Shown piece after piece: positions 20,397-31,412 of a stretch of 31,448 bases of DNA; position 1 is the stretch's first letter; each line of letters opens with the position of its first letter. Under the pieces are notes generated by a model that ran no database searches, was not told the origin of the DNA, and worked only from the letters and a program-made list of their open reading frames with translations. The DNA is from Saksenaea vasiformis B4078. Taxonomy: Eukaryota > Mucoromycota > Mucoromycetes > Mucorales > Saksenaeaceae. The stretch is taken from assembly GCA_000697055.1 (NCBI GenBank), contig JNDT01001382.1, positions 1 to 31,448 of the forward strand, given 5' to 3'. A program made the translations under genes and the position numbers.

Positions 20397-21545
20397 TTGG
20401 ATCACTTTTACGCTTCTCTACACAGCTTATGCGTCCATATAGAGCTAAGCTTGCGTGAAGGAAGGGATTGAACACATTGTCATTAGTACACCAATTGAGA
20501 AAATCGTACAACACTTATATCAACTTAGTCTCTCAATGGACGCAGGCTTGATTAAAGTACCGTAAAGGTTTCGTCTATGGTTATTAAATGGAAGATACGT
20601 TGATGTCTTTTTACTTACCCCGGACCGCATTCCTACCCCTTGGTGGGGGACTGCCTCGCACCTTGACGGGGGCAAGATGTGGGTGGAACACGGCCGAAGT
20701 CGATTTGTAGATTTTACCACTGTGATATAGCTTCTCAAAATGTAGACTCAGTAAGTACTTTGAGACTGGATCTTGAATACCTATTTGCGTAATCTAAATA
20801 CTACTTTGCGTTGGTATCAAATCAATCTTGCAGTGGGTACCCGAGAGCTTTTGCGCAGAGAGACAGACATTTTTACTTCTACATCAAAGATGTATTGCGC
20901 TGATCCATTGTAATAGGTTCTCCATCGCACCAATTGGAACGCGTCAAGTGGAAGTATTTAAAGGGACGCATGAATTTTTTTTTCTTTTTTTTTTCTTTGG
21001 CTCTGTTCACTTTACATCCCCTGTATGTAACTTTTAATGGAATATGCATCTAGGTTCGCTCATGTCTTTTGATGGATTGTTTAGCCTGTATGGCCTCTGT
21101 CCCGAACTGTCTCGGCTGTGATGGCGTTTTTACCCATCACTTAAGTAAGTAAAATAACTGTTGTCGCACTCAGCATCACTCATCTTGTACAATAGATCGC
21201 TGGACGTTGTATCGCTTCAAGCCCTCTGCAGTGCGTTTTCCATTGGCCTTGTGCCTTTTTTTTCCCCTCTCCCCATCCGTCAAATGATGGAATTACCCTT
21301 CGGGGGTAAGTAAACTGACATTCAAGTATTATTCCATTTACTAAGCATGAACAAATTTTTATAAATTTCGCATCTATCGAGGGGCCGCGTTGATGTAAGT
21401 AGTTATGAATTTGTTGCCAACTTGTGTATTAACGAACGCATACTTGATTCGTTTTTCAGCGTAAAAGTGGCTTAACGTTCGTTCCTATGCTAAGTCTGGT
21501 TGCCTCTTCATGGACGCAAAATTTATATAGATTAGCGTAATAAGT
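20397..21545. mobile_element. Element with long imperfect inverted arms
   Basis: The left arm (about 20397-20650) and the reverse complement of the right arm (about 21285-21545) align over 200 nt or more. Shared blocks include CACTTTTACGCT (12 of 12), ACTTA(T/C)ATCAAC, TAAATGGAA.ATAC.TG.ATGTC and TTTACTTACCCC (12 of 12). The arms are also related to the solitary copy at 6411-6660. The 600-nt centre has no gene. Best read as a non-autonomous foldback or MITE-like element, or two copies of one repeat inserted head to head. It starts about 170 nt upstream of the Fanzor locus 2 ATG. Exact ends and target duplication could not be fixed. Confidence 0.65.
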
Positions 21546-21731
21546 TGGTTAAAGGGGGAGGAAATAAGGGGAGGGAGATGGTGAAGTGAGCACAGCGCCT
21601 ATCGGCATATTTGCTCCAGGCACGGTCTCGGGGTTTTCATTCATACAAGAGAAAGCATGTATTTCTAATTACTACTAACGTTCGATAACAGGTAAAGCCA
21701 GAGGTGGTCTTGATTTGGGTGTGCCTGGAGA

Positions 21732-21983
21732 ATGGGAAACGCCATGGGAATAACTCACACGGACCGGAAGAGGAAGCGAACAGAAGATACGGCATTAAAA
21801 CTCTTGCGGCGGGCGTCGAACCAGGACAAGCTGGTCGAGGAGAAGTACGAGTCTGGCACTATAAGCGCGTTGGAAATGGACCTAGGCCCAAGCGTAAAAA
21901 GTTGTTCAATAAACAGTATAATAGCCAAAATAAAGAATGGAACAGGAAAAGACACTCTTGAAAGAAAGTCCGTCTACGCTTGA
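21732..21983 (+). CDS. Small unrecognised ORF, 83 residues
   Basis: ATG at 21732 opens a hydrophilic frame beginning MGNAMGITHTDRKRKRTEDT with a predicted charged helical stretch (LKLLRRASNQDKLVEEKYES) and no domain I recognise. Residue composition is more protein-like than the overlapping frames, including one open from 21704. A possible acceptor (AACAG at about 21687-21691) lies just upstream, so it could be a later exon. It sits between the inverted-arm element and the 3' end of the Plavaka gene and may be mobile-element debris. Confidence 0.3.
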   Translation: MGNAMGITHTDRKRKRTEDTALKLLRRASNQDKLVEEKYESGTISALEMDLGPSVKSCSINSIIAKIKNGTGKDTLERKSVYA

Positions 21984-22169
21984 ATAAATCCCGGTTACTC
22001 CTAACATGTATTATATCTTTCTCCGCCAGTCATGGCATCATACATGAGATCCATCTCTTTGCAGAAATAAGACATATTATGTATTTGCAAGTGTTTTTGA
22101 GGCTTTTGAAGAGGTTTCAGTGATCTGTATAGCCGCCATTCACTTCGACAACCTCTCTACATCTTTTCT

Positions 22170-25100
22170 CTACTGACGCAAGTGAATTATGGTGGACACT
22201 CTGCGGTATTGCGCGCTACATTCCAACAGAGCGTCCTCTAGCTGTTTTGGCTTTGTTCTTGCCATCGCTTCGCATCCTTTCCTGTATAGCTTTAAGTGTC
22301 GTCCTCTTGAAACAGATAGTTTTTCATGTTGTTATCATTTGGAAATGTATGATGCCATCTATCAACAATTCAATATAAAAAGTTTTGTTGACTTTCGAAT
22401 TACCTGACCAACAAAATTTTTTTGACCGTTAGTTCGTCTAGCAGGTCTCTTTGCATCATATTTATGTTGGCTCTCTGTTTGCATAGAGCCATAAGCACCA
22501 ACAATCCCCTTTTCCTTAATGTCATTGTAATATTTCCATAGTATGTGGTTCTTAGGAAATCGTAATCCAGACTAGAGCATCGACATTTACAACGTTGTTC
22601 GATAGATGCTTTCGTTTTACCTTTGAGTACTTTTCGAATACCGGGCTGTTGTATACATACAGATACAAGGATTCTTGCATTTCGTTCAATGTGGCTTCTG
22701 TATGTTCTTTTGCAGTGGCATGATTAAAGAAATCTATAAAGTGGCGGATACAGAGTACTGCTTGTAACGGCAATTTATCATATGTGTACACCAGGAGAAT
22801 CTGTATTATTCATATTAATCCGTGTTCTCTTTAATGAACCGTAGTACCTTCGTATTGTCACGCATCTCAGAGTAAGTTGGATTGTTTAGAAAACTTAAGA
22901 AAAGGCCATTATCAAAACGCTTATGTTGACGATATCTTGGCAATGATCGTGCCCTTTAATATTGTTAGGGAGACCTTTCCGTAGTGTTCAAATCCTTCGT
23001 TCTTTATCCTACCTTTCGTTGACTTCTTTTATCCCAGGGCTTCTGTGTAAATCGAGTATCATACGTTCGATGCAATTAAGCAGGTGTTTGTATACACCGC
23101 CAAGCTGATGCAAGTCATCTACGACGGTTGCTTCGTAGATATCAAATAAAGGCATTTCCCAAAATGCATTCTATAGAATCAGAACGTGCAGCAGCTCAGT
23201 CGATTTCAGTCACCTTGTAGTAGTAATGTACCTTCATTATATGGAACAGTGTTCTGGTCACAGTTGTGTCGGTTTTCAGTTCATTGTAGATTTGCTCCAT
23301 TAATTTGTTAGAACGTTGCTTGCAGTTAGGCGACGGTAACTTATGGAACTGGTTGGTCTTTGTAAAGCATCTGGGGCATCCTTCTGCAGTGCTCCCATGT
23401 TTGGTAAGCGTAAGCAAACGCCTAAAATCGAACGTTTAGTGCTTCGACAATGTTATCTGAAGTATCCATCATTCTTACTGCTCTAGTAAGTCAGCTGTGT
23501 ATGCTGCCAACTCTGGTACACAGTGGTATAACCCGTTTCTTGGTCCTCTCCTTGGGAAAAATCTGCTACACCTATTGGGGAATTGTAAGTTATGAAACAG
23601 GCTTAAGGTCTTACTGATCATCCCTGTTAGCAAATGGTTCAAGGATTACTGATAAACAATAGTGCATGATGCTATTTTTTGCCTGCCTAAACCATCTAGT
23701 ATTACTGTACTCAGGACAATGTACATCGGAGAAGTAAGCTAACAAGCAGCTTGCTGCCATACTGTGCCTGTTTCTTAGTTTCATTGGCGTATTTCCTTTA
23801 ATATAATGAAATTAAGTACCTTCGTGATTGTATTCCTGATAATCATACATTACCTATCTTTAGGTACATTGGCCAAGCTTTTTTCTGAGCATTATCTGTA
23901 ACAACAGTTTGATCAGACGAAAGCATGATCGCTAGTAGCACATCACCGTCATTCAAAGTGGTCTATGCATCTAGTATTAATAGAAATTGTGATATATGGA
24001 GTATTTGCTATCATGTCTTCTGCACAAAATTACTATGCACAGCTGTATGCAGCTGTGCAGGGATTATCGTATTTTAATTTTACTTTGACATGGAGATCCG
24101 CATGCATGAATATGCAGTCATGGTAATCAGAGCAGAAGGACAATCATGTCTATCATCACTCTAAACGAACATGACATTTAATTTATCTTAACGAAAGCTC
24201 TTATTCAACATGCACTGCTGATCACTGTTATTTTTATTATTGTAGAAGAGCCAGTAAAAAGATATATAAGCTGTGTCGATTAATATACAATAAAGAATAT
24301 AACACAAGTCTCAAAGGATTTATCCATCTGATTCGTTTTATTGATTTTCTTCTACAAACCTTTTCAATTCCTATATCACAGAAATGACCTTGTCATCAAT
24401 CTACACGATGCTATAGTTTACCTGCAATTCGCCCCACCAATTACCGGTGTAAAGATCAGTATAGATTCTTTCATTTCCACGGAAAAGAGCGCATGGTTGC
24501 AGTATAGTGTGATTCCAAAAAAGCGGATGTCCAAAGATATGCTCTGAAAGCAGTCGAATATCTCGGTATTCCAGTATCAACTCTCCAACAGCTTGATCAA
24601 ATTTTTCCTTGTAAGCCAGTGGAAAATCCGGCACAGCAGAGGTATCAATTACATGGCTTGTAAAAGGCTATTAGGCACACTATGTTAGTGATTAAATATA
24701 TAGTCCAGATCAATACTCACCATTGCTTGACCAGGAGCAGCATCACTGTTTATTCGGGCATTCAAAGAGTCAAGCGACTTGAGGGAGATAGCATCTTCAG
24801 CTGCCATCCCCGCTTTTCCTCTGTTGTATGAGATTTCAGCTGCTTGGTTGATTATGGTTACGATCCTAACAATTGCTCAGTTGTAAGCTCTGCAATGTGT
24901 ATTCTCTATTCGGTCTCACTGGCTGTACATAGCCTTGGACAATTCTGCATCATATGCAAACTAGGCAAGTTTGTACTCGAGATCTGTAAGAGTGCTGCTG
25001 AACCGATTTTCCTTAACGTAACCATAGACTTTAGGTTCTGAGCCTAGTTTCACTAGATAATCGGATATCAATCACTTAGAAATCTAGAAGCAGTCTTACC

Positions 25101-25819
25101 TTCTTTGAGTTCGTGGCCGTCGTATATATCCATTGGCTCTGATAAATGGATAGATCAAAAAATAGGAAAATCAGACGAGTAAATCCTTTGAGACTCTTTT
25201 TAATCGTAAAGTTCAATAAAAAAGAGATATCGTTCTAGTACATCATTTTCTATTCTATTTATATTCAAGAATTAGAGTGGAGCTTGTAGAAAGGTCATGG
25301 TTGGATAAAACATGTCCTTTCGGGTGTCTTGGTACTCTTATCTTGTCCGTCGTATTCTTCTTGTTCTTTTCTGCTGTGATCTTGGATCAAGCGGAGTTAT
25401 TTCATGTACCTGATCTTTAATTTCACTCAGATCAGGATACTCAGTTCCGCACTAATTATAGGTGACTCTCTGAGTTTATTTCATTACGATCATTACCGAT
25501 ATGACTTATACATCAATATGAGTCGTCCTATACGACAGGCTCCATCTCATCGTCTACTGTTGGCATATAATCAAAATCCACTGGATTATCCTCTGATAGT
25601 CGTGTATGCTTATTTTGGTATTGTGTTAAGTCCTGGTATCCCATAAGAAAGACAAATTACCTGAGGTAAAGGACGTGTCGAATTTTCTGAATTGGTATTT
25701 CTTGTAATATACCACTGTGGAAGAGGCATATTTGGATGCTTGGCTCTAATATGAGCAGTGACGTCCTTGTATAATCTGTAGCTATTGCAGCTTTCAAATG
25801 GACAGTAATCGCGCTGCAT
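22170..25819 (-). pseudogene. Plavaka-type DNA transposon transposase, intron-rich, decayed
   Basis: Plavaka elements (relatives of CACTA/KDZ transposons) are abundant in fungi. ATG at 25817-25819 begins MQRDYCPFESC, an N-terminal C2H2 finger (C-x4-C, H-x4-H). Further minus-strand exons join by GT-AG introns in consistent phase: MDIYDGHELKEG, the LTDLEYKLA segment, INQAAEISYNRGKAG to APGQAM, ERIYTDLYTGNWWGELQ (24587-24417 region), LLAIMLSSDQTVV with AWPMYLKIGN, MHYCLSVILEPF, PELAAYTADLLEQ, CPRCFTKTNQ, NAFWEMPLFDIYEATVVDDLHQL, then IRHFIDFFNHATAKEHT and FPKNHILWKYYNDIKEKG to 22404. These follow the order of Plavaka landmarks (RIY..YTG.WW, SSDKT..., CP.C, DIY...DLLHQ, FPK.H). Breaks: TAG at 24961-24963 (probably from CAG), a TAG in the second exon, and TGATAA at 22332-22337 in the 3' part. 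The last stop is 22170-22172. Not expected to be functional. Confidence 0.85.
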
Positions 25820-26430
25820 AGTAGACAGAGAGTGGAATAACACCTGTCGTGCATTTACAGACTCTTGCGTAGATTCAATTGGCGCGAGGTGGTGATTAAG
25901 TACAGGCCAATCACAACACGCGATTTCTTCACATAGACATGGCACATAGGTTCGACCAATGCTTTCGCAGATCTGTGTGCATGCAAGCACTGTATCTGAG
26001 TTCCTTATCTTGTACGGTTAACAACGTGATCAATATTATTGGATAATCAACAACCAGCTGAGATACAAGATTGTAATTTGGACTCTCAGGAATAGAGATC
26101 GTCAGACGACATCTCTTTCTCTTTGTTCAGACAATCAAATGCCCATCAACGAAGTAACCAAAAGAAAGAGAAACTCTGAAGATAGTGCCTTTTATCATAA
26201 AGGTAAAACAGAGATATATTAAACGTTGTAAACATTGAAACTCAAATTTTCCAGTTGCTCAAAGGAGTGAAATTTGGCGAACAGACATGGTTCTGGTTTC
26301 ATCAAATTTACCCAATATTGGAGGTACTTGGATAGCTTACAGAAATTTGCGTAGTGATACTGGATGCAATAGAGGACGTCAGTGACGCAGGTGGCGACCC
26401 TCTGCAGAGGTCCATGGATGGCCCGCAAAA
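25820..26430. other. Intergenic between divergent Plavaka and unknown genes
   Basis: The Plavaka frame is open upstream of its ATG to 25990, but without recognisable protein. The rest is AT-rich and gene-free. It should hold the Plavaka 5' end (terminal repeat not identified) and the promoter of the rightward gene at 26522. Confidence 0.4.
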
Positions 26431-26439
26431 TATATATAG
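26431..26439 (+). promoter_or_regulatory. TATA box candidate for the gene at 26522
   Basis: TATATATAG about 85 nt before the ATG at 26522, spacing typical of a TATA box plus short 5' UTR. Confidence 0.4.
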
Positions 26440-26521
26440 GTGCGCTTCACTGACCCTGTAAGCAGACTGACAGTTTTTGCAAATATATAGGGAATTTAAG
26501 CTTACAATATCAAAAGATACT

Positions 26522-27415
26522 ATGGAGCACCAGGAATTTAAACGTCTGGCAGAGCTGGATTGCTATTTCTATGATGCTTTCATAGAGAAAAGTGATTCAG
26601 CCCAGCGAACCATCGAAATTATCAAGCAGGTACTCAAGATTGAAGGTGAACATAACAAGTATACAGTATCTGAAGAGGCAGCCAAAGAGGTAGAAGCTGA
26701 ACAGCTAGGCAAGGCAAACTATGACTAACAGCCTGGAAATAGTACTGACAGATAATCAATAACAGATGGATCTCCTTGAGTGGCTCCGTTAAGAACTTTA
26801 TTGAAAAGTATGAGTTTCTTGGTCTCGTAGTTCCCACAGTAGATGGTGCTCCTCCTACCAAGCTTCAAACGTATGTGTATCTCTTGCAAGATCTATGGTA
26901 AGCATTCGGTATATACTCATGTAAGCTTATGACATATGATCGTGTTTTGTGTACAATAGTTTCATACGTAATCACTACGATACAGATGGAGAATCATTCT
27001 ACTCGGAAGCGCTCACTGACTGTATAAAATATACCATGCTAAACATTCACGGTGGCCCACCGCAACTGCAACGCAAGGGCGAAGTCATAACGAAAGAATG
27101 TATTAGCTTGATCTTTGTTATGGTAGGTTGATACTGTTATCTTATGCTTAAAAATGACCTTCAAATATCTCAATAGATGTACCATCACATTTCCAAGTTA
27201 GCAAAACAACCAAAAAAAAAAAAAATGGCGCAGAGCTCAGTCGCAACTCCTGTTGGCATAAACTATATTGCAGCCTTTTGCCAAGCACGAGTAAAGTCAG
27301 TCGCAAGACAAACTGGGGTACAATTATGGATCACGTTCAAAATACTATATACAGCTACAAGGTCCACGATGACGAAGCCAGTGTTGAGGAGCTGCTTGCT
27401 TCTTTGATATCATAA
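26522..27415 (+). CDS. Unrecognised intron-containing gene, possibly broken
   Basis: I do not recognise the family. ATG at 26522 opens a 68-residue acidic helical exon (MEHQEFKRLAELDCYFYDAF...) ending at 26728. Three further segments splice cleanly in one frame: 26766-26897 (with KYEFLGLVVPTVDGAPPTKL), 26960-27122 (FIRNHYDTDGESFYSEALTD, NIHGGPPQLQRKGEVITKE) and 27177-27407, using GTAAGC and GTAGGT donors. The link between the first exon and 26766 is unclear. Within the last segment there is a 13-A run (near 27211-27223), and another frame gives a better C-terminus (MDHVQNTIYSYKVHDDEAS, ending TAA 27413-27415), so a frameshift or missed intron is likely. It lies between the Plavaka and hAT elements and could be host sequence, cargo or part of an element. 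Confidence 0.4.
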
Positions 27416-27433
27416 AGTTAATTAAGGCTCCGG

Positions 27434-27605
27434 ATATTGTCCCGAAGTCCCAAGGTCCATCCCGTCCCGACCAATATCTTCATCTCTCGGGACAAAGAAG
27501 TGTCTCGACTTAAGCGTCCCGTTCGAGCTCGAGATGAAGGAGTATCCCGTCCCGTCCCGTCCCGTCCCGTCTCAACTGAGTTGTCTCGAGATTATCTCGA
27601 CTTTT
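27434..27605. repeat. TCCCG/TCTCG subterminal repeat block
   Basis: About ten TCCCG motifs on either strand in 140 nt, including a perfect (CCCGT)x5 tract at 27546-27570, mixed with TCTCGAC and CTCGAG motifs in both orientations. hAT elements (for example Ac) carry clustered short subterminal motifs bound by their transposase; the position at the presumed left end of this hAT element fits. Seen: the motif cluster. Inferred: transposase binding. Confidence 0.7.
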
Positions 27606-28097
27606 GTAGTAGAAAACTCGACTGCTATTATAGTTGAGACAATATTTAATTGAGTAAGTAATGGCCGACTATTTTTGATAAAACTAATTTAAAAAGAAGT
27701 ATAAGATCATAAAGAAACACTTATCGAATTCAATTATAAGGAATGCAGATGCAATTCACAATTTACCATGGAACATCATGTCAGAATTATAGCTATGAAA
27801 CTAATAGAATGTTCATTTTATTTTGGTTATAAGTATAGTAGAACAGTAGATAGAGGCACATATATAAGAAGAAGTAAAAGTCATTCATATCGGTATTTAT
27901 GTAATTCTATAACGCAGTTAATAAAGCACTAAGATAAACAGTTTTATTAGCAAAACAAAGGGAGAAGGAGAAGTCAAGTGGAATGCGCAAGTAGATTTTA
28001 TACATCTGATACTTCGATTAGTTGATGCTGGTAATGTGAGCGTCAGACTACAGTTAGCACGAAGAAAGTAAAACAGTCAATAGAGAAAAGAGAGCAA
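27606..28097. other. AT-rich non-coding spacer in the hAT element
   Basis: No open frame of interest and no recognisable site; very AT-rich. Confidence 0.5.
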
Positions 28098-28260
28098 AAC
28101 AGTGAATACCAATAAAAGAAAATAAAATGGTAAATGGAGATGGAAGAAAAATAGAACAGTGAATGGAGATGGGAAGAAAAATAAAACAGTGAATGGAGAT
28201 GGGAAGAAGAAAATAAACGGTGAACGGAGATGGGAAGAAAATAAATTGATGGGGAGAAAT
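28098..28260. repeat. Minisatellite, about 30-bp unit, roughly five copies
   Basis: Units resemble GTGAATGGAGATGGGAAGAA followed by AAATAAAACA. The two central copies are nearly identical; outer copies are diverged. The purine-rich strand yields Phe/Ser/His-rich open frames in three antisense frames at once, which shows they are an artefact of the repeat and not genes. Confidence 0.85.
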
Positions 28261-28604
28261 GGCAGTCCACGGCAATGAAGGTAGACAGAAGAGCTATGCT
28301 GTGAAGCGAGGCGAACAAGCATTGGGCCGCAAATTTTTACTGTAGTGGCTTTGAAAAGGACAGAGTCAGGTATGGTGGCACTTTGAATGAAGGTGCTTTT
28401 TGTTTACAGAGCTGTCATGTTTCTTTAGGGTGATGGTAGAACTGGTTGTAATTCTGGTCCGAATCACTATGATTGCATATTCATGCATGCTGGTCCTAAT
28501 AGTCGAGGTAGAATTGAAATACGATAATCCCTGCATAGTCGTCGCTTCCATTCAGAAGGTATGTTATAGCGGATATTCCCTACCATTCTAACTTTTTTTT
28601 AATC

Positions 28605-28710
28605 AGGAACCAATTGAAAGTATTAATATCTGTTTATCGTTTTTTCTTCTTTTAACCAGGAAGCAATTGAAGACGTCAACATTTCTTTGCCGTTTCTTCT
28701 TTTATCATGA
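28605..28710. repeat. Diverged tandem duplication, about 54 bp x 2
   Basis: AGGAACCAATTGAA...TTTCTTCTTTTAACC at about 28605-28657 is followed directly by a second version, AGGAAGCAATTGAA...TTTCTTCTTTTATCA, at about 28659-28710. It lies in the upstream part of the transposase gene and may be part of its promoter region. Confidence 0.6.
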
Positions 28711-28787
28711 ACTGCTTGAGCATTATCTTTTATTACCATGCTGGCATTGAATTTTCTCATTGGCAACGTATAACGATTATTGTCGAG

Positions 28788-28797
28788 TATAAATAAA
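28788..28797 (+). promoter_or_regulatory. TATA box of the hAT transposase gene
   Basis: TATAAATAAA 66-75 nt before the first of two adjacent ATG codons (28863, 28866). Good match and good spacing. Confidence 0.6.
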
Positions 28798-28862
28798 GGT
28801 GATCTCAAATGCCATTGTACAGCCACAACCACTCTCCAACTTCTTTTCTAATCACTTATACA

Positions 28863-31336
28863 ATGATGGACTCTTCTCAAGGATCTTCACTTGGCAAACG
28901 TGCCCGCTTGACCATTGACAGCGATGATGAACTTTTCCAGCCTAGTTCTTCATCTACCTTCATCGCTGATAATGTCAGTGCGTCCACTGCCTCTCAACCC
29001 ACCACGCGAGATACTGTCATGGAGGACGTGGACCCTTCATGGAAATACTCTCCATATTTCGTTCGCCTGGACTGGGGAGTACCAAAGGAACGCAAAGCCA
29101 GATGCCGTATGTGCCATGCCAACCCAGCGTAAGTGTACATACCTCTAGATATCATTGAATCTAAACAAATCAACAGGAAAAAGGGCAATTCCATTGTCAA
29201 GGCACATGATAGTAGCACCAAGCTCATGAGAAGCGATCTAAAAACTTATCATAGAAAAGAATGGAATGAGCTTAACGACAATGTCCAACAGGCAGGACCC
29301 CTCGATAACTTTGTAGAGCGGTAAGTTACTGGATGGTTGCAATGGAATTCGGTAATTGATTTGTTACATTCGCAGTGATCGGTTTGACAATGCTGCTTTC
29401 CGTCGCGATATGAGAGAATGGATCGTTCGTAATGATCAGCCATTTTCCGAAGTGGAATCACCTGCGTTCCGCACCATGATCACGACTTTGCGACCACAGG
29501 CAATTGTCATCAGCGCTGATACTCTCAAGGACGATATAATGAAGAGTTTCCGAAACGAGCGAGTGGCACTAATTAAGAAACTGTCCGTAAGTGCAAAGTC
29601 ATAATTGCCAAAATATAAATCGTTGCTAATATTACTACTGCATAATAGTCACTCGAACCAAAAATTTCACTTACTTTGGACATGTGGACATCGCCGAATT
29701 ACTATGGATTCCTGGGCATCACCGGTCACTACGTTGATAGCAATTGGCGCTTGCAAACTGTCCTGCTGGATTTTGTACGCGTTGAAGGTAGACATACAGG
29801 AGAAGCTATGGCCACCGCTCTGATGGCTTCCATGGAAGAGCTCCGCATCAGTTCCAAAGTAGGTGCATCTATACAGCTACTCAAATTTCTCACAACCTTT
29901 TTATGTTTAGATACTTGCCATTACTACAGATAACGCTAGTAGCAATACTCGTATGATTGAAGTGCTTGTGGAACAGTGGCCGAACTGGGGAATCCGTTTT
30001 GATCCACGCCGACAACACAACCGTTGTGTTGCACACATAATCAATCTCGCCGTTCAAGATTTGCTCACTGCCCTTCGGGCCTCCCCGCCGCAAGAAAATG
30101 ATAACATCGATGACATTGATGATATCCACGGCCTTGATGGTATTTCCGGAACAATTGCTAAGGTACAGATGAATAACTATTAACGTATGTGATTTACTTA
30201 TGCTTTATCTTACCATTTTATCAGCTCCGCACCATTATCAAGAAAATACGTCGCTCGCTTGTTCGCAGAGATCAGCTGCATACACTTTCAGCAGGTGTAC
30301 ATCCAATACAGGAGTTAGTGATCGACTGTAAGACGCGTTGGAATTCTACAGCAGATATGATCGCCCAAGCACTGAAGATGCGACCTCAACTGCAGTTGCT
30401 GATCGACGACGATGTAGAGCTCCATAGATATCGTTTGGAGCCGTCGGAATGGCGAATGCTGGAAGCAGTATTGCAGCTGCTTAGCGTAAGCAAAGCTTAT
30501 GGGTATGATGGTCGAATTAATATCTGAACGATAGACTTTTAAGGTTGTGTCAACGCGCTTATCTGGAGACAGCTACCCTACCATGGGAAAGGTTATTCCA
30601 GTTTACAACTTGCTCATGGATAAACTCGAAAACTTCTCGTCCAGTTCGCCAGAACTGACTGCTGCCGCGGACGCCTGCTTCCGCAAACTCAAAAAGTATT
30701 ATATACTCACCGATGAGTCATTCATCTGTTCCGTTGCGACGAGTAAGTAATTTACCTCTCCAATTGCATGTAATAACATTAGTTCAGTTTTAGATCCTAG
30801 CTTGATGCTGCACTACTACCGTCTGCACAACTGGGAACAAGAGTGGATCAACTTCTGTGTGGATGCTCTTTCCAGTGTATATCGCGAGTACGAGGAACAA
30901 TCGCAGGCACCAGAAGAAGTCGTGGAAACAGGTGTATCAGTATCAGGTGGCAGTGATGACGTTGATGAGCTGGAGCTTCACATGTATGGCAATGATAGCT
31001 CTGACACTGACACTGAGCTTAATCAATACTTGCGGGAGAAACGTGAGAAGAAGCTCGACGCATTTACTCGGTGGAGTACACGCGGGACTGTTTATCCCAC
31101 CCTTTCGCGAATTGCAAGAGACTACCTTGCAATCCCAAGTAAGTACTACACATTCTCTCTAAGTTCAGAACTAACGGTCGCGTTTACTCACTTGTATAGG
31201 TACGAGCGCTCCTGCGGAAAGAGTGTTTTCTGGCGGCAAGCATTTGATAACTCCCACTCGTGCATCTTTAAATGCAGAAACCATTCGGGCGTGTATGTTA
31301 GAAAAGCATAGACTTCGCACTAGCGACCTGAAATAA
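28863..31336 (+). CDS. hAT-family transposase, apparently intact
   Basis: Catalyses cut-and-paste transposition. Nine exons splice in perfect phase: 28863-29128, 29177-29320, 29376-29586, 29649-29858, 29911-30162, 30225-30485, 30544-30742, 30788-31138 and 31200-31336, all GT-AG with introns of 45-66 nt, giving 676 residues. At 30788 an acceptor six bases upstream of the obvious TTTTAG is needed; it restores ATILDPSLML, a conserved hAT segment. Domains: Ser-rich N-terminus with a KRAR basic patch, BED-like finger (C81, C84, H114), RNase-H-like core with D218 (LDMWTS), D284 (TTDNAS) and C316/H319 (CVAH), TRWNST (398-403), an acidic insertion (about 550-590), and the C-terminal dimerisation motif TSAPAERVFSGG (633-644) with E638 as the likely third catalytic acid. 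D-D spacing of 66 resembles Hermes. No stop, frameshift or missing key residue seen, unlike the other mobile genes here. Confidence 0.95.
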
Positions 31337-31406
31337 ATAATTTATGACGTCGGATGCTATTTTTTTTCTTTGTATCTGCATACTGTTAACATGTCCAACC
31401 ATGAAC

Positions 31407-31412
31407 AATAAA
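31407..31412 (+). terminator. Polyadenylation signal candidate of the hAT transposase
   Basis: AATAAA about 70 nt after the stop codon; another overlaps the stop itself (31332-31337) and is too early to be used. Confidence 0.4.

Noticed and set aside
28043..28318. Three overlapping antisense open frames rich in Phe, Ser, His
   Set aside because: They are three frames of the same purine-rich minisatellite; composition, not coding.
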